A stretch of DNA of 64,000 bases from Desulfobotulus pelophilus (GTDB lineage Bacteria > Desulfobacterota > Desulfobacteria > Desulfobacterales > ASO4-4). Under the pieces are notes generated by a model. The model was not told the DNA's origin. It did no database searches and worked only from the letters and a program-made list of their open reading frames with translations. Shown piece by piece: positions 17,121 to 28,735 of this stretch (the first letter of the stretch is position 1; each line of letters begins with the position of its first letter). The translations under genes and the position numbers were made by a program. Location: contig NZ_JAPFPW010000003.1 in NCBI RefSeq assembly GCF_026155325.1, forward strand, positions 175,789 to 239,788, read 5' to 3'.

Positions 17121-17227
17121 GAAGTCAAGACTCCGGGTGTGTGAAGCAGCGGATAATCTGCCCGATCAGGCCATACATAGGCAAAAGCTCCTTTGCTGTC
17201 AACAAGCCCGCCAAAAAGGGAAACACC

Positions 17228-18772
17228 CTATTCTTTTATCTGCAGAGACTGCACCTGACTTTCCAGCTGATCCGCAATACGGTTAAGGGACTGGGAGGCA
17301 AGGGCCATCTGTTCGGCAGATTTGGCATTTTCCTGCACCACCGTTTCCAGTCCACCCAGAAATTTTGTGGCCTGCCCAATGGCATCGGCCTGTTCATCGC
17401 TGGCTGCACGGATTTCTTTGACCCTGTCCGCATTGCTTCTGATTTCGGGAATCAGTGCCTGAAGGTGCTCTCTGGCATCCCGTGCAACGGTGCTGCCATC
17501 CCTTGCCACCTTCCCGATGGCAAGGGTGGACTCCCGGCTTTTTTCTGCCAGTTTCCGGATTTCATCGGCAACCACGGCAAAGCCACGGCCATGGTCTCCT
17601 GCGCGGGCCGCTTCAATGGCAGCATTCAGGGCAAGGAGATGGGTCTGGCGGGCAATTTCTTCCACAATACCGATGCGCTGAATGATGTCGTTCATGGCAC
17701 GGGAGGCGTCTTCCACTGCTTTTCCGCTGGCATCGGCCTTGGTTGCGGCCTTAAAGGCCGCGTCCTCCGTGTTTCTGGCCGTAGCCAGGTTGCGGGAAAC
17801 GGCGAGGCTGATTTCTCGCATACGGGTGGCCAGATGTTCCGCTGCTCTGGCCTGTTTCAGGGTTCCCTCATTGAGGCGGGCAGATATGGTGAAAACATCC
17901 CGGCTTGCCTCCACACTGTGGCGGGCGGCAAAGCGAACTTCCGAAGCTGCCCTGGCAAGCCTGCGGACCATGGTGGACAGGGCCTGACCCAGAGTATCCT
18001 GATCCGATAAAATGGGTACGCTTATGGTGAGATCCCCGTCAGCTACTTTACGGGCCAGCTTGGCCTTGATCTCGAGGGAGTCCACAAAGGTATTCATCCA
18101 TCGGGACAGAATGCCCATTTCGTCCTTTGCCTCCACAGGAATACGACGGGTGAGGTCTCCTTCTCCCTGGGCCACATCCTGCACCGCCGCAATGAGCTTA
18201 TGCAAGGGAAGTACTACTATTTTTCGCAAAGTGAAAACAAGGGTGATGAAAAGGAGCAGGTCGAGAATCAGTACAATCAGCACAAGGTCCTGGATGATCT
18301 GTCTGAGACCATCCTGAAAAAAGGCGGGGTCCAGCAGCAGGGTGACTTCACCCATGAGCTCGCCATTATGGATAACGCCCCGTTCCCGCATGAAATTCTT
18401 TGATTCAGGAAGGCGGTCCACAGGGATGGATGCTCCCTTGGGGTTTCGGCCGATACAGACAAGATAGCCTTCTTTGAGCTCCGGTTCTTTCAGGCCGATG
18501 GCAAGAATCCGGGTGTCTTTCATTTCAGAGTGCAGGGTGGCATTCACCTGGATCATATCAATATTATATAAAGGGTCCCGCAGGGTTTGCACCAGCCTGT
18601 CGATGATGAGATCCGCATCCTTTTCAAGACTCTGCTCAAATCGTTTTTTGGCGGCAGCATACTGCCAGCTTCCCAGAAGAGCCAGAAGTACGGTGGAAAG
18701 AATCAGCACAAAGGCACTGATGCGGAACAGCATGGAATGAAAAGGGGCCGGACGGGAAGGAATGGTATCCAT
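17228..18772 (-). CDS. Methyl-accepting chemotaxis protein with double HAMP
   Basis: 514 aa. TM1 at about 16-36, then a small periplasmic sensor region of about 125 residues, and TM2 at about 160-182. Two consecutive HAMP units (about 185-290) precede the signalling domain, whose hairpin tip is [43 protein letters not shown]. It would relay ligand binding to CheA/CheW. No ligand can be named. The ATG at 18772 follows AAGGAG; an upstream ATG at 18808 has no site. Downstream of the hybrid kinase gene by 54 bp on the same strand. Confidence 0.93.
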   Translation of the reverse strand: MDTIPSRPAPFHSMLFRISAFVLILSTVLLALLGSWQYAAAKKRFEQSLEKDADLIIDRLVQTLRDPLYNIDMIQVNATLHSEMKDTRILAIGLKEPELKEGYLVCIGRNPKGASIPVDRLPESKNFMRERGVIHNGELMGEVTLLLDPAFFQDGLRQIIQDLVLIVLILDLLLFITLVFTLRKIVVLPLHKLIAAVQDVAQGEGDLTRRIPVEAKDEMGILSRWMNTFVDSLEIKAKLARKVADGDLTISVPILSDQDTLGQALSTMVRRLARAASEVRFAARHSVEASRDVFTISARLNEGTLKQARAAEHLATRMREISLAVSRNLATARNTEDAAFKAATKADASGKAVEDASRAMNDIIQRIGIVEEIARQTHLLALNAAIEAARAGDHGRGFAVVADEIRKLAEKSRESTLAIGKVARDGSTVARDAREHLQALIPEIRSNADRVKEIRAASDEQADAIGQATKFLGGLETVVQENAKSAEQMALASQSLNRIADQLESQVQSLQIKE

Positions 18773-18826
18773 GGGCGGGCTCCTTACAGAGAATGAAAGT
18801 GTTGGCAATATGTGGGTAAGAATCCG

Positions 18827-21800
18827 TTACTGGCCCAGGGCCGTCCGGATTTTTTCTGCCAGTTGTTTGATGGAAAAAGGCTTCTGTATGAACTGGACAT
18901 CGGGCTTCAATACACCATGGTGGGCAATGACATTGGCCGTATACCCTGACATGAAGAGACAGTTCATCTGGGGATAATGCTGGGTCAGTTTTTCTGCGAG
19001 ATCCCTGCCGTTCATTTCCGGCATAACGACATCCGTAAGCAGTAGATGAATCTGACCTGTATGATCCCGGCTCAGCATAAGGGCTTCCGCGGGACCGGCC
19101 GCTGAAAGAGTTGTATAGCCAAGCTGTTGCAGCATCCGTGAGGTCAGTCGCAGAAGGGCGGGTTCATCTTCCACCACAAGAATGCACTCCTCTCCTCCGG
19201 GGGCTGGTTTTTCCCGGACCATGGTTTTGGGCAACATGGCATCCTTTTCTCCGGGGATGTAGATGCGGAAGGTGCTCCCCTGACCCGGTTCGCTGTACAC
19301 ATTGATAAATCCCTGATTCTGACGGATGATGCCATAGACCATGGCAAGGCCGAGGCCCGTTCCCTCATTTTGGGGCTTGGTGGTAAAAAAGGGTTCAAAG
19401 AGATGGGGAATGATCTCCTTTTCGATGCCGCAGCCATCATCGCTCACCGCCAGCATGACATAGTCTCCGGGCAGAAAATCAGCATGGGTTTGGCAATAGC
19501 TTTCATCAAAGCGGACGTTGGTTGTTTCAATGGTTATCAGCCCGATATCGGATATGGCGTCTTTGGCATTGATGGTAAGATTGGCAAGAATCTGATCCAC
19601 CTGGCTGGGGTCCATTTTGACGGCCCGTAGATTGTCACCGGGGTGCCAGCGAAGATCAATACCTTCTCCGATAAGGCGGCGCAGCATCCTGAGCATCCCC
19701 TCAATTACCTGATTGAGGTTGAGAATCTGCGGATTGATGGTCTGCTGTCGGGCAAAGGCCAGAAGCTGTCGGGTCAAATTCGCGGAGCGGTTGGCTGCTG
19801 CCTTGATTTCCTTAAGATCCTGCGCCTCGTTGCTGGAAGGATCCAGCTTTTTTTCCAAGAGTTCGCTGTGTCCGATGATGATTCCAAGCATGTTGTTGAA
19901 ATCATGGGCAATACCGCCTGCAAGCCTGCCAATGGATTCCAGTTTTTGGGATTGCAGTAACTGATGTTCAAGGCGTTTTCTCTCGCTGATGTCTTGTATG
20001 ATAGAGTGAATATAGTCTTTGTTTTTGATGCGTATACGGCTTGCGAATACGGTTACATCCCGGATGCTGCCGTCAGACCGCCGGTGCTGGAATTCAAAAT
20101 GAGTCCGGTTCTGGCGCTGCGCGGATTCCATATCTTCCCGCATTTTTTCAGCAGGAAGAATATGGATCTGGTGCATGTGCATGGCTTTCAGTTCATCTCT
20201 GGACCATCCGTAATAATTGGCTGCGGCATGGTTGGCATCGGCTATGGCCCCCGTATCCGGGTCAAGGATGAGTTTGACTGCTGAGTGGTCTTCAAAAAGC
20301 CTGCGATAATCTTCTTCACTGGCCAGAAGGGCGTCCTCGGATTCTTTTTGAAGGGTGATGTCCTGGAAGGTTCCCCTCAGCTGAACCACCCGGCCGTCCT
20401 GTACAACGGGCTGACCAATGGTGCGGACCCATTTCCGGGCTCCCTTTGCGGAGATCATTTCCAGGGTGAGGTCGTAGGGCTGCTGACGGGAAAGGGCTTT
20501 CCGGATGGCCTTTTCTATTCGTTGGCGGGATTGTTCCGTATAAAAAGACAGGCCTTTTTCAAGAAATGTGGTTTCTTCCGGATCCAGATCGTGAATGCGC
20601 GCCACTTCATGGGTCCAGCTTCCTTTTCCCGTATCCGGGTCGAACTCCCAGCCACCGATCCGGGCAATACTGCCCATCTCGCGGAGAAGAAGAGCCTGGG
20701 AGCTGAGCTCGTTTTCTGTTTTCTTGTGCTCACTGATATCCTGAAAAGCTCCCTGAACGCGTATAATTTTACCGTGGGTGTCCCGGATGGCTTCTCCTGT
20801 GGTGCGCACCCAGACCCGCTCTCCCCGGGCATTGATGATTTCCATTTCTTCATCATAGGGCAGGCCATGGGTCTGGCAGGCCATGAAGACAGCCTTGATT
20901 TTTTCCCGCCATTCTGGTGCGTAAAAGCGGATGCCTTCCTGAGGGGAGGGACAGAATCCCGGTGGCATTCCATGGAGAAGGGCCACCTCTTCGGACCAGA
21001 AGATGGTGTCTGTCTCCATATCCACAGACCAGCCTCCCATTCGGGCCATTCGTCCTGCCATGCGCAGGAGTGCCTCACTTGCCATGAGTTTTTCCATGGC
21101 AAGATGCTCTTCCGTTACATCCCGAAAAACAAAAACCACTCCTTTCAGTATTTCCTTATCCTGAAAAATAGGTGCGGCACTGTCTGTGATCTGTCGTTCC
21201 GTTCCATCCCTGCTGATCAGGATGGTATGGTGGTCAAGTCCTTCTGTTTGTTTGCTGAGAAGAACTTTTCCCACGGGGTTAGGCACCGGTTCCCGGTTTT
21301 TTGTATGGATGAGGGTAACAATGTCCGTAAAGGGTTTGGGTATGGCATCCCGGGATGTCCAGCCTGTGAGTTTTTCCGCCTCAGGATTCATGAAGGTGAT
21401 ATGGCCCTTCAGGTTGGTGGCAATCACGGCGTCTCCAATGGACTGCAGCGTTGTGTCCAGATTTTTTTTGGCATTTTCAAGATCATAAAGGGACTGGGCG
21501 GAGACTTCCTGCTCCGTGAGCACCTTACCTGCCAGAAGGGTGGCAACGGGGTAGATGAGCAGGATAGGGAGGGCCATTTTCTGGAGGACCAGCCACATGG
21601 ATTCTTTGGGAAGGGTGAGCATGAGGCCCAGCATCACAAGGTGGACCACCAGTCCGAAAAGGAAAAGAAAGGTGGTGGATGGAATGGTTTTTCGTGTTGT
21701 GAGATAGAAGTAGCCTGAAAGTCCGATTCCCATGGAAGAAAGAATCACGAGAATACCCGTGAATGTGCCCGTACCTCCCAGTTGTATGCGGCAAAGGATG

Positions 21801-22063
21801 GGCATGAGTGCTGAAATCATAGCTGCAAGGGGGCCGTAGAACAGAGCGCAGAGGCTGACCATGAGGGATCTGCCATCAAAAATGAGCCCCGGACCGAGAA
21901 CAAGGGGCTTGAGCATGCCGATAACGGCAGCAGTTCCGAAGAGACATCCCTGCAGCCAGGATCCGCGCAGGCCTGTACGGGGCCAGCGTCTTGATATAAA
22001 GCCGGAAAGGACACTCAGGGCTATGAGAAGCGCAAGATTGAGGACCAGGTCCAGATACATCAT
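18827..22063 (-). CDS. Hybrid sensor histidine kinase with 5TM, four PAS domains and receiver
   Basis: 1078 aa. Residues about 1-180 form a 5TMR-LYT-like membrane sensor (five to six helices, GRSLMVSLCALFYGPLAAMISAL). Four PAS/PAC units follow: about 205-325, 335-455, 460-575 and 580-695. The HisKA domain has GRLAGGIAHDFNNMLGIIIGHSE (phospho-His in AHDFNN), then HATPase_c with DDGCGIEKE and GTGLGLAMVYGI. A C-terminal receiver domain carries the phospho-Asp in LLLTDVVMPEMNG. The HDFNN form groups with kinases that often phosphorylate their own or separate receivers. The start is ATG-ATG behind AAGGAAAG. It diverges from metH. Confidence 0.95.
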   Translation of the reverse strand: MMYLDLVLNLALLIALSVLSGFISRRWPRTGLRGSWLQGCLFGTAAVIGMLKPLVLGPGLIFDGRSLMVSLCALFYGPLAAMISALMPILCRIQLGGTGTFTGILVILSSMGIGLSGYFYLTTRKTIPSTTFLFLFGLVVHLVMLGLMLTLPKESMWLVLQKMALPILLIYPVATLLAGKVLTEQEVSAQSLYDLENAKKNLDTTLQSIGDAVIATNLKGHITFMNPEAEKLTGWTSRDAIPKPFTDIVTLIHTKNREPVPNPVGKVLLSKQTEGLDHHTILISRDGTERQITDSAAPIFQDKEILKGVVFVFRDVTEEHLAMEKLMASEALLRMAGRMARMGGWSVDMETDTIFWSEEVALLHGMPPGFCPSPQEGIRFYAPEWREKIKAVFMACQTHGLPYDEEMEIINARGERVWVRTTGEAIRDTHGKIIRVQGAFQDISEHKKTENELSSQALLLREMGSIARIGGWEFDPDTGKGSWTHEVARIHDLDPEETTFLEKGLSFYTEQSRQRIEKAIRKALSRQQPYDLTLEMISAKGARKWVRTIGQPVVQDGRVVQLRGTFQDITLQKESEDALLASEEDYRRLFEDHSAVKLILDPDTGAIADANHAAANYYGWSRDELKAMHMHQIHILPAEKMREDMESAQRQNRTHFEFQHRRSDGSIRDVTVFASRIRIKNKDYIHSIIQDISERKRLEHQLLQSQKLESIGRLAGGIAHDFNNMLGIIIGHSELLEKKLDPSSNEAQDLKEIKAAANRSANLTRQLLAFARQQTINPQILNLNQVIEGMLRMLRRLIGEGIDLRWHPGDNLRAVKMDPSQVDQILANLTINAKDAISDIGLITIETTNVRFDESYCQTHADFLPGDYVMLAVSDDGCGIEKEIIPHLFEPFFTTKPQNEGTGLGLAMVYGIIRQNQGFINVYSEPGQGSTFRIYIPGEKDAMLPKTMVREKPAPGGEECILVVEDEPALLRLTSRMLQQLGYTTLSAAGPAEALMLSRDHTGQIHLLLTDVVMPEMNGRDLAEKLTQHYPQMNCLFMSGYTANVIAHHGVLKPDVQFIQKPFSIKQLAEKIRTALGQ

Positions 22064-22291
22064 GGCTTTCCTTGGCAGAAGGGGTTGCGGGTATTCCGGT
22101 TGGATATGTATGATAAGAACTTATTACTTACCATGGCAGGGGTAAAAGAAAAAGCATTCCCTTTGTTTTTTGGCGACAGGGTGTTTTTTTTCCGTGCAGT
22201 GGAGAAAGCCATAGATCAAAGGATCCGGATATGGTAATTCTTCTGGGTTCTTGCAAGGATATTTCCGTCATTTTGATTGCAAAGGAAAGTC

Positions 22292-25200
22292 ATGACATTT
22301 CTTGAAGCCCTGAAATCCCATATTCTTGTTTTAGACGGTGCCATGGGTACCATGATCCAGAACCTTGGCCTGACCTCAGCGGATTTTGGCGGTGAATCCT
22401 ATGAAATGCTTTCGGATATGCTGGTTTTTTCAAGGCCGCATGCCCTTCGGGATATTCATCTGGCCTATTTTGAGGCCGGAGCCCACGGAGTGGAAACCAA
22501 TACCTTCGGAGCCAGTCCTCTGCGCCTCGAGGAATTTGATTTTTCCGGTCTGGATACGCTTGCCTTTGAAGGAATTCCAGAAAATATCCACCTCAATACC
22601 CTGTCTTCGGAAGACATGGCCTACTGGATGAGTCTTAAGGGCGCTGCCATTGCAAAGGAGGCCAAAGAGATTCATGCCGCTTCGCCTGATTACGATGGTC
22701 GCCCCCTTTTTGTGGTTGGCTCCATGGGCCCTTCCAACTTTGTACTTTCCCCCACGGAAGCGGATCTTCACCGGGGAAGCTGGGAAAGCATAGAGGAAAA
22801 TTTCCGGGTGCAGGTGAAGGGCCTTGTGGACGGTGGTGTGGATGTACTGCTTTTTGAAACCCAGCAGGACATGCTGGAGCTGAAAGCCGCCGTATCCGGC
22901 GCCCAAAAAGCCATGGCGGAAAGGGGAGTTGCCCTTCCCATTATCTGCCAGGTGACGGTGGATGCCCACAGCCGTATGCAGATTTTCGGAACAGACATCC
23001 ATGCGGTGATTGTCACCCTTTCGGGCATTGGCATTGATGCTCTGGGCATCAACTGCTCCATCGGGCCGGATCTCATGGAGCCAACGGTGGCAAAGCTTTC
23101 CCGTTTCAGCCCTCTGCCCCTTTCCGTGCTGCCCAATGCGGGCCTGCCCGAAAACATAGACGGCAAAACCGTATTTCCCCAGTCTCCTAAAGATCTGGCT
23201 GCCCATCTGGCCCGTTTCATGGATACCTATGGCGTGAATATTGTGGGGGGGTGCTGTGGCACCACGCCGGATCATATCCGGGCCGTGGCTCAGGAGGCAG
23301 CCCGAAGAAAGCCGAAGGAGAGAAAGCCCGAAGGCGGTGTCTGGCTGGCTGGCCCTTCCAAAGCCGTGCTGCTGGATAGCGATTCCCGACTGATCCGCAT
23401 TGGCGAACGCCTCAATGTACGGGGTTCTAAAAAGGTGAGGGATGCGGTGGAGCATGATGGTCTTCTGGATATGGATGCTCTGGAGGAGGTGGTTCGGGAG
23501 CAGCTGGAGGATCTGGGCTGTGAGGTGCTGGATGTGTGCATGGATTCCAATATTGTGGACACAAAAACCGTGCTGCCCAAAGTGATTCAGGGTATTTGCG
23601 TGGATTTTCCAGGGGCCTTGTGCATAGACTCCTTTGATACGGATGCGCTGATTGCCGCCGTGAAAGCCTATCCCGGAAGACCTCTGATCAATTCCATTTC
23701 CATGGAAGGCCATGAAGGCATGTCCAAGGCTGCTTTTATCTGCACCCATACGGCCTTTCACAATCCCCTTTATATTGCCCTTGCGGCGGATGACAAAGGT
23801 CCTGCCCAGACAAGGGAGGGAAAAAAGGCCATTGCGGACCGCCTTGTCGAGGCCGTTGCTCCCCATGGTGTGGGGGCGGGCCAGCTGCTCGTTGACATCA
23901 ATGCCTTTCCCATTGGATCGGAATCCGTAGAGGGCATGAATTTTGCCCTGGAATCCCTGGAATCCATTCCCCTGATTAAAAATGCCCATCCCGGTATCAT
24001 GACCACCATCGGTGTGAGCAATCTCACAAACGGCCTTGCCAAGAAGCCCTACATGCGTCTGGTGCTGACCTCTGTCTTTCTGGATGAGGGTAGAAAAAAG
24101 GGGCTCGATGCGGCCATTGTCAATCCCAACCATTACGCTCCGGTGGAAAGTCTGGACGCTTCCGACTATGCCCTTGGCCGGAAGGTGGTGCTGGAAAGGG
24201 ACATGGATGCCTATGCTCTCCTTGAGGACATAGCCGAACTAAAGCAGGGCCGCAGGGTAGAAAGGCGTTCTTCCTATGAGGGCCTTTCTCCTGCGGAGAC
24301 CCTCCGTGAAAAAATCAAGGATGGTTTCAAGAAGCGGGAAGCCGGTACGGTAAGATGGAAGGGTATGGAGATTGCCTATCAGGACAGCATTGTGCAGGAT
24401 GCGGTGAAAGCTCTGGAAGACCATGAACCCCTCGCCCTGATCAGTGATTATCTCATGGAGGCCATGAATGTGCTGGGAGAGCGTTTTGCGGCCGGAGAGG
24501 CTTCGCTGCCCCATCTTCTGAAGGCTGCGGATGTGATGAAGGCGGTGATGGGATTTCTCGAAAATGTTATGGCCGAAGGTGCCGTTCAGGATGCCTACAA
24601 GGCCACCATCGTCATGGGTACGGTCTATCAGGATGTACATTCCATCGGAAAGGATCTTACCAAAACCCTCTTGGAAAATTACGGATTCCGGGTGATTGAT
24701 CTTGGGGTGCAGGTTCCTGTGGATGCCTTTGTGGAAACGGCCATACGGGAAAAGGCCGATGCCATTGGTATGAGTGCCCTTTTGGTGCAGACGGCCAATC
24801 ACATGATTTCTGTGGTCAAACGCATGGATGAGGCGGGGCTTTCCATACCGGTCTTTGTGGGCGGTGCGCCTGTAAACCTGCGCCATGCCGCCACCGTTGC
24901 CCTGCGGGGTGGTGATGATGTGGACAATATCAAGCCCGATGTCTTTTACTGCCAGACCGCCATGGACAGTGTGAATCTCATGGAAGGACTGATTGCATCA
25001 AGACGGGATTCGGTGATTGGAGTGAACCGGGAAAAGCTTCTTGCCGCATGGCGTTCCGGGCAGGAAAAATTCATAGAAAAATCGGTGCTTTTGGCAAGTC
25101 TTCCAAGGCGTAAGGTTCGTTTTGAAACAGGCCCTGCAGTTTCATCTTTTTTATCCGAAACCCTGAGCCCTTCCCCTTCTGCCGTGAACATCCGCAAAAA

Positions 25201-25849
25201 AAGTCTCTTTTCCCTGAACTGGAAGATGGGAAAGGGCCGGCAGGATGGGGAGTCTCTCTATGAAAAATGGATAAGCAAGGCTGAGCAGGAAGGCCTTGTC
25301 AAACCCTCTGGCCGCGTGGCACTGTTCCCGGCCAACAGTGAGGGGCAGTATATTCTTCTTTTTGATCCCAAGAATCCTGAGAGGGAGGTGGCCCGGATCT
25401 TTACGGAGATGCAGACCGGTTCCGGTAAAAAGGATATTTTCTGTGTGGCGGATTTTGTAAGGCCCCTGTCAGGTGGTGTCCGGGACTGTGTGGGCTTGCA
25501 GATTGCTACGGCAGGTCCCCTATCCATGGAGGCTGTGGATCATTTTAAAAAGTCAGGGGATACGGAAAGTGCCCATCTTCTTCAGGGGCTTTCTGACCGC
25601 ATTGCCGAAGATCTTGCAAGTATGCTGCACGCAAGGCTTGCCATACTTGCGGGAGCAGAAAAGGGATGCCGTTATTCTCCGGGGTATCCGGGCATTGCCA
25701 TTGAAGAAAACAGGGTGATCCATGGTCTTCTTGCGGCGAAGGATCTGGGGGTTAGCCTGACAGGGGCGGGTGAATTCCATCCCACCTCCACCACGGCGGC
25801 GCTGATTGTTTTCCATAAAGATGCTGGTTACGCCATTCCGGGAGACTGA
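22292..25849 (+). CDS. metH: Cobalamin-dependent methionine synthase
   Basis: 1185 aa, full-length four-module MetH. The homocysteine-binding barrel ends with the zinc ligands of GGCCGTTPDH (about 319-320), with the third Cys in GINCSIGPD near 253. The methyltetrahydrofolate-binding domain (about 350-620) starts IGERLNVRGSKK. The cobalamin cap and Rossmann domain hold the DVHSIGKDL motif with the cobalt-ligand His near 781. The AdoMet reactivation domain (about 880-1180) retains KKSLF, RVALFPANS and FHPTSTTAAL. It makes methionine from homocysteine. No cobalamin or SAM riboswitch was recognised upstream. The ATG at 22292 was chosen over one five codons earlier because AAAGGAAAG precedes it. 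Confidence 0.98.
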   Translation: MTFLEALKSHILVLDGAMGTMIQNLGLTSADFGGESYEMLSDMLVFSRPHALRDIHLAYFEAGAHGVETNTFGASPLRLEEFDFSGLDTLAFEGIPENIHLNTLSSEDMAYWMSLKGAAIAKEAKEIHAASPDYDGRPLFVVGSMGPSNFVLSPTEADLHRGSWESIEENFRVQVKGLVDGGVDVLLFETQQDMLELKAAVSGAQKAMAERGVALPIICQVTVDAHSRMQIFGTDIHAVIVTLSGIGIDALGINCSIGPDLMEPTVAKLSRFSPLPLSVLPNAGLPENIDGKTVFPQSPKDLAAHLARFMDTYGVNIVGGCCGTTPDHIRAVAQEAARRKPKERKPEGGVWLAGPSKAVLLDSDSRLIRIGERLNVRGSKKVRDAVEHDGLLDMDALEEVVREQLEDLGCEVLDVCMDSNIVDTKTVLPKVIQGICVDFPGALCIDSFDTDALIAAVKAYPGRPLINSISMEGHEGMSKAAFICTHTAFHNPLYIALAADDKGPAQTREGKKAIADRLVEAVAPHGVGAGQLLVDINAFPIGSESVEGMNFALESLESIPLIKNAHPGIMTTIGVSNLTNGLAKKPYMRLVLTSVFLDEGRKKGLDAAIVNPNHYAPVESLDASDYALGRKVVLERDMDAYALLEDIAELKQGRRVERRSSYEGLSPAETLREKIKDGFKKREAGTVRWKGMEIAYQDSIVQDAVKALEDHEPLALISDYLMEAMNVLGERFAAGEASLPHLLKAADVMKAVMGFLENVMAEGAVQDAYKATIVMGTVYQDVHSIGKDLTKTLLENYGFRVIDLGVQVPVDAFVETAIREKADAIGMSALLVQTANHMISVVKRMDEAGLSIPVFVGGAPVNLRHAATVALRGGDDVDNIKPDVFYCQTAMDSVNLMEGLIASRRDSVIGVNREKLLAAWRSGQEKFIEKSVLLASLPRRKVRFETGPAVSSFLSETLSPSPSAVNIRKKSLFSLNWKMGKGRQDGESLYEKWISKAEQEGLVKPSGRVALFPANSEGQYILLFDPKNPEREVARIFTEMQTGSGKKDIFCVADFVRPLSGGVRDCVGLQIATAGPLSMEAVDHFKKSGDTESAHLLQGLSDRIAEDLASMLHARLAILAGAEKGCRYSPGYPGIAIEENRVIHGLLAAKDLGVSLTGAGEFHPTSTTAALIVFHKDAGYAIPGD

Positions 25850-25888
25850 AGAAGGGGCAGGCCGGGGGGAGATATGGCATGGGGGGCG

Positions 25889-27616
25889 CTATTCGGCCTC
25901 CTTTCCGTTGCAGGTGAAAGCCAGGTCGGCTGCAATGGACCGCAGCTGTTCTGCCTGGGCATTCATCTCTTCGGATGCGGCAGCGGATTCTTCGGCATTG
26001 GCCGCATTGTCTGCGGTGCTTTTTTCCATGGTCCGGATGTGCTGTGCCGCTTTTTCAAGACTTTCGGCATTTTCTTTAGCGTTTTCCCTGAGTTCAGCCA
26101 TTATACTGCGTATTTTTCCCATCCTTTCCTGTAAATGTCCGACTTCCCGGCCGGTTGTATGAACTTTTTTCATGCCTTCTTCCACATCGTTTACCGTTGT
26201 ATGGATCAGTTCTGTGGTGCTTTTGGCCGCTTCTGCTGATTTTATGGCAAGGCTTCTTACCTCTTCCGCCACCACGGCAAAGCCTGCTCCGGCTTCTCCG
26301 GCCCGAGCCGCTTCTACCGCTGCGTTCAGGGAGAGAAGGTTGGTTTGAAAAGCTATTTCATCAATGGTTTTGATGATTTTTACGGTATTCTGGCTGGCGA
26401 GGGCAATACCCTCCATGGCTGTGATCAGGGTATCCATGGAGCTGTGTGCGGAGCTCAGTTCCCGAGAGGCATCCTCTACATGGTGGTTGCCTTCTTCCGT
26501 ATGCGTTGCAACGGTGCGGGTGCGGAGACTGATTTCATCAATGGAGCGGCTGATGGTCTGGGCGCTGCTGATCTGGCTGTTGTTCCCATCGGAAAGACTC
26601 TGGGCTGCGGCGGAAAGTTCTGCAGAAGCCTCGGCAACATGCAGAGATGTTTCATTCAGGGTCTGGACACTCCGGTTGAGTTTGCGGATCAGGGGACCCG
26701 TGAGGATGAAAAGCAGAACGGACGCCGTCATCAGGGCAGACAGAGTCAGGAAGCTTGACCAGCCCCCGAGCCTTGAGACATCAGCAAGAAGTCTGTGCTT
26801 GGGAACGGAGGCGGCCAGCATCCAGCCCTGGGCCTCTATATGATGAAAACCTGTTGTGACGGTTTCGCCGTTGTAGCCGTAGTCCATGATGCCTTCTTTT
26901 TCCCGGTTCATATGGAGAAAAAAGGGCTGATTCCCAACGTTTTCCCTGAGTATTTTTTGCCTGTCCGGATGGACGAGAATATCGCCCCGGCTGTTGGCAA
27001 TCCATATGAAGCCATCGGCGGCAACCTCAACGGGACGGATAAAAATACTGTCCATTATGGCGAGACTGATCCCGCATAACACAACGCCGATAATTCTGTT
27101 GTTCTGACGTACGGGGGTGGATATGACAAAGATGGCATTTCCCGAAGCCATGGAAATGATGGCATCGGAAACAGCTGTTTCACCATTCATGCTTTGCTGA
27201 AAATATGTTCTGTCGGAAACATGGATGTTTCTTTCGTGGCTGCCATCGGACGTGGCAAGCATCCTGCCGGTGGTATCCGTGAGGGCAATGAGCTCATACT
27301 GTCCCTCCATGCTGTCCTGTATGGACCGGAGATAGGCCGAGCTTTCCATGATCAGATCAGGGTTGGTGGTTCCTTGTAGAATGGTCTGCAGCAGCAAGGG
27401 GTTGATGCTGTAATTTTCCACATCCCGCCGTCTTTCCCTGACCCACTGGCTGATCTGACTGGCCGTGCTGCGGGCAACAAAGGCAAGGTGTTCTTCGCTT
27501 TGTGAAATCAGGGCTTTTCTGGCCATTCCATAGGCAATGGCGGAAAGGATGATGAGAGCAAAGGCAAAAAGAAGCAGTGTGGGAATCATAAATTTCTGGC
27601 GCAGGGAAAAAGCCAT
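25889..27616 (-). CDS. Methyl-accepting chemotaxis protein with dCache sensor
   Basis: 575 aa. TM1 is about 10-32. A periplasmic double-Cache domain (about 35-275) includes [29 protein letters not shown] and the membrane-distal/proximal pair ending [18 protein letters not shown]2 is about 285-305. No clear HAMP follows, and the signalling domain starts directly, with the tip [43 protein letters not shown]. dCache receptors typically bind amino acids or small carboxylates; the ligand is not readable here. Convergent with metH (39-bp gap). GGAGG precedes the ATG. Confidence 0.94.
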   Translation of the reverse strand: MAFSLRQKFMIPTLLLFAFALIILSAIAYGMARKALISQSEEHLAFVARSTASQISQWVRERRRDVENYSINPLLLQTILQGTTNPDLIMESSAYLRSIQDSMEGQYELIALTDTTGRMLATSDGSHERNIHVSDRTYFQQSMNGETAVSDAIISMASGNAIFVISTPVRQNNRIIGVVLCGISLAIMDSIFIRPVEVAADGFIWIANSRGDILVHPDRQKILRENVGNQPFFLHMNREKEGIMDYGYNGETVTTGFHHIEAQGWMLAASVPKHRLLADVSRLGGWSSFLTLSALMTASVLLFILTGPLIRKLNRSVQTLNETSLHVAEASAELSAAAQSLSDGNNSQISSAQTISRSIDEISLRTRTVATHTEEGNHHVEDASRELSSAHSSMDTLITAMEGIALASQNTVKIIKTIDEIAFQTNLLSLNAAVEAARAGEAGAGFAVVAEEVRSLAIKSAEAAKSTTELIHTTVNDVEEGMKKVHTTGREVGHLQERMGKIRSIMAELRENAKENAESLEKAAQHIRTMEKSTADNAANAEESAAASEEMNAQAEQLRSIAADLAFTCNGKEAE

Positions 27617-27851
27617 GGCATCCTCCAGGGGCGGTTCACAGGACGTTGGGGCGGCGGGCGGTGGCAGTCAGTGCAGGCTTGTACGCAGTTTGAAATTTGC
27701 TTGTCTGGTTCCGGCTTTGATAGCACGCTGGTATGTCCGGGACATGAAGGGAGCCGGAATTTATATTCGGATGGAAGAAGAATCAATAGTATAGTGTGGC
27801 GGAATAAAAAGGTAAAGATTTTTTGTTGCGGTGCAGTACGGCGGGGCGATC

Positions 27852-27882
27852 CGCCAGCCCGCATGTTTTGGCCGGGCTGGCG
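27852..27882 (-). terminator. Hairpin after the ADH synthase gene, possible terminator
   Basis: A 10-bp perfect GC-rich stem CGCCAGCCCG/CGGGCTGGCG with an 11-base loop lies just past the stop on the minus strand. It lacks an immediate U-run; a T-rich stretch comes only about 30 bases later. It could instead protect the 3' end or act with Rho. Confidence 0.4.
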
Positions 27883-27894
27883 TTCGTCCTGCTG

Positions 27895-28692
27895 TCAGCT
27901 CAGATGCAGGGACATGGCCGTATTCACATCCATGCCCTGGTTCACAATACCGCATAGTGCACGGACAAGGGCTGTGGGGTTTTCATGCTGGAATACGTTT
28001 CTGCCAAGGGACAGCCCTGCGGCTCCTGCCTGCATGGCGTCAAAGGCCATCTGTAGAATCTGGGTATCATTTTCCATTTTAGGACCTCCGGCAATGACCA
28101 CGGGAATGCAGCAGCCATCCACTACCTGCCGGAAGGTTTCGGGGCAACCCGTATAGGCCACTTTTACCACATCCGCACCCAGCTCTTCTCCTAAACGGGC
28201 GCAGTGTTTGACCACATCCACATGGTTTTCATCGGCAATGCGGGGACCTCTGGCATAGACCATGGCAAGAACGGGCATGCCCCATTCGTTGGCCTTTGTA
28301 CTGACTTCTCCGAAATCCCGCAGCATGGTCCTTTCGTTTTCATCCCCCACATTGACATGAACGGATACGGCATCGGCCCCTAAGCGCAGGCCGTCTTCCA
28401 CAGTGGAGACAAGGGTTTTGGTATTGGAGGATGGAGAAAGGCTGGTGCTGGCGGAAAGGTGGAGGATAAGACCGATATCCCGACCATGGCCTCTGTGGGT
28501 ACGGCGGGGAAGGCCTTTATGCATGAGAACGGCATTGGCTCCTCCCTCGGCCACTTTGTTGACAGCCCCCCTGAGATCGATCATTCCGGGTATGGGGCCA
28601 ACGGTGACGCCGTGGTCCATGGGCACTATGATGGTTTTTTGGGTGTTGCGGTCGAAAATGCGTTCCAGCCGAACCTGCTTGCCAAGTTGCAT
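27895..28692 (-). CDS. 2-amino-3,7-dideoxy-D-threo-hept-6-ulosonate synthase (DhnA-type aldolase)
   Basis: 265-aa class I aldolase. The sequence carries [56 protein letters not shown], the Schiff-base region [10 protein letters not shown] (Lys in VKVAYTG) and [12 protein letters not shown]. This matches ADH synthase (MJ0400 type), first step of the alternative route to 3-dehydroquinate and aromatic amino acids; fructose-bisphosphate aldolase or LsrF are homologues. The Phe-rich attenuator directly upstream strongly supports the aromatic role. The partner dehydroquinate synthase II gene is not in this window. Confidence 0.88.
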   Translation of the reverse strand: MQLGKQVRLERIFDRNTQKTIIVPMDHGVTVGPIPGMIDLRGAVNKVAEGGANAVLMHKGLPRRTHRGHGRDIGLILHLSASTSLSPSSNTKTLVSTVEDGLRLGADAVSVHVNVGDENERTMLRDFGEVSTKANEWGMPVLAMVYARGPRIADENHVDVVKHCARLGEELGADVVKVAYTGCPETFRQVVDGCCIPVVIAGGPKMENDTQILQMAFDAMQAGAAGLSLGRNVFQHENPTALVRALCGIVNQGMDVNTAMSLHLS

Positions 28693-28735
28693 GATCTTGC
28701 TCCTTTTACTGTGTATGGAGGCAGTCCGGTGGTCT

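Noticed and set aside
22064..22291. Cobalamin or SAM riboswitch before metH
   Set aside because: No B12-box or SAM-box conserved segments could be found in the 228 bases upstream.
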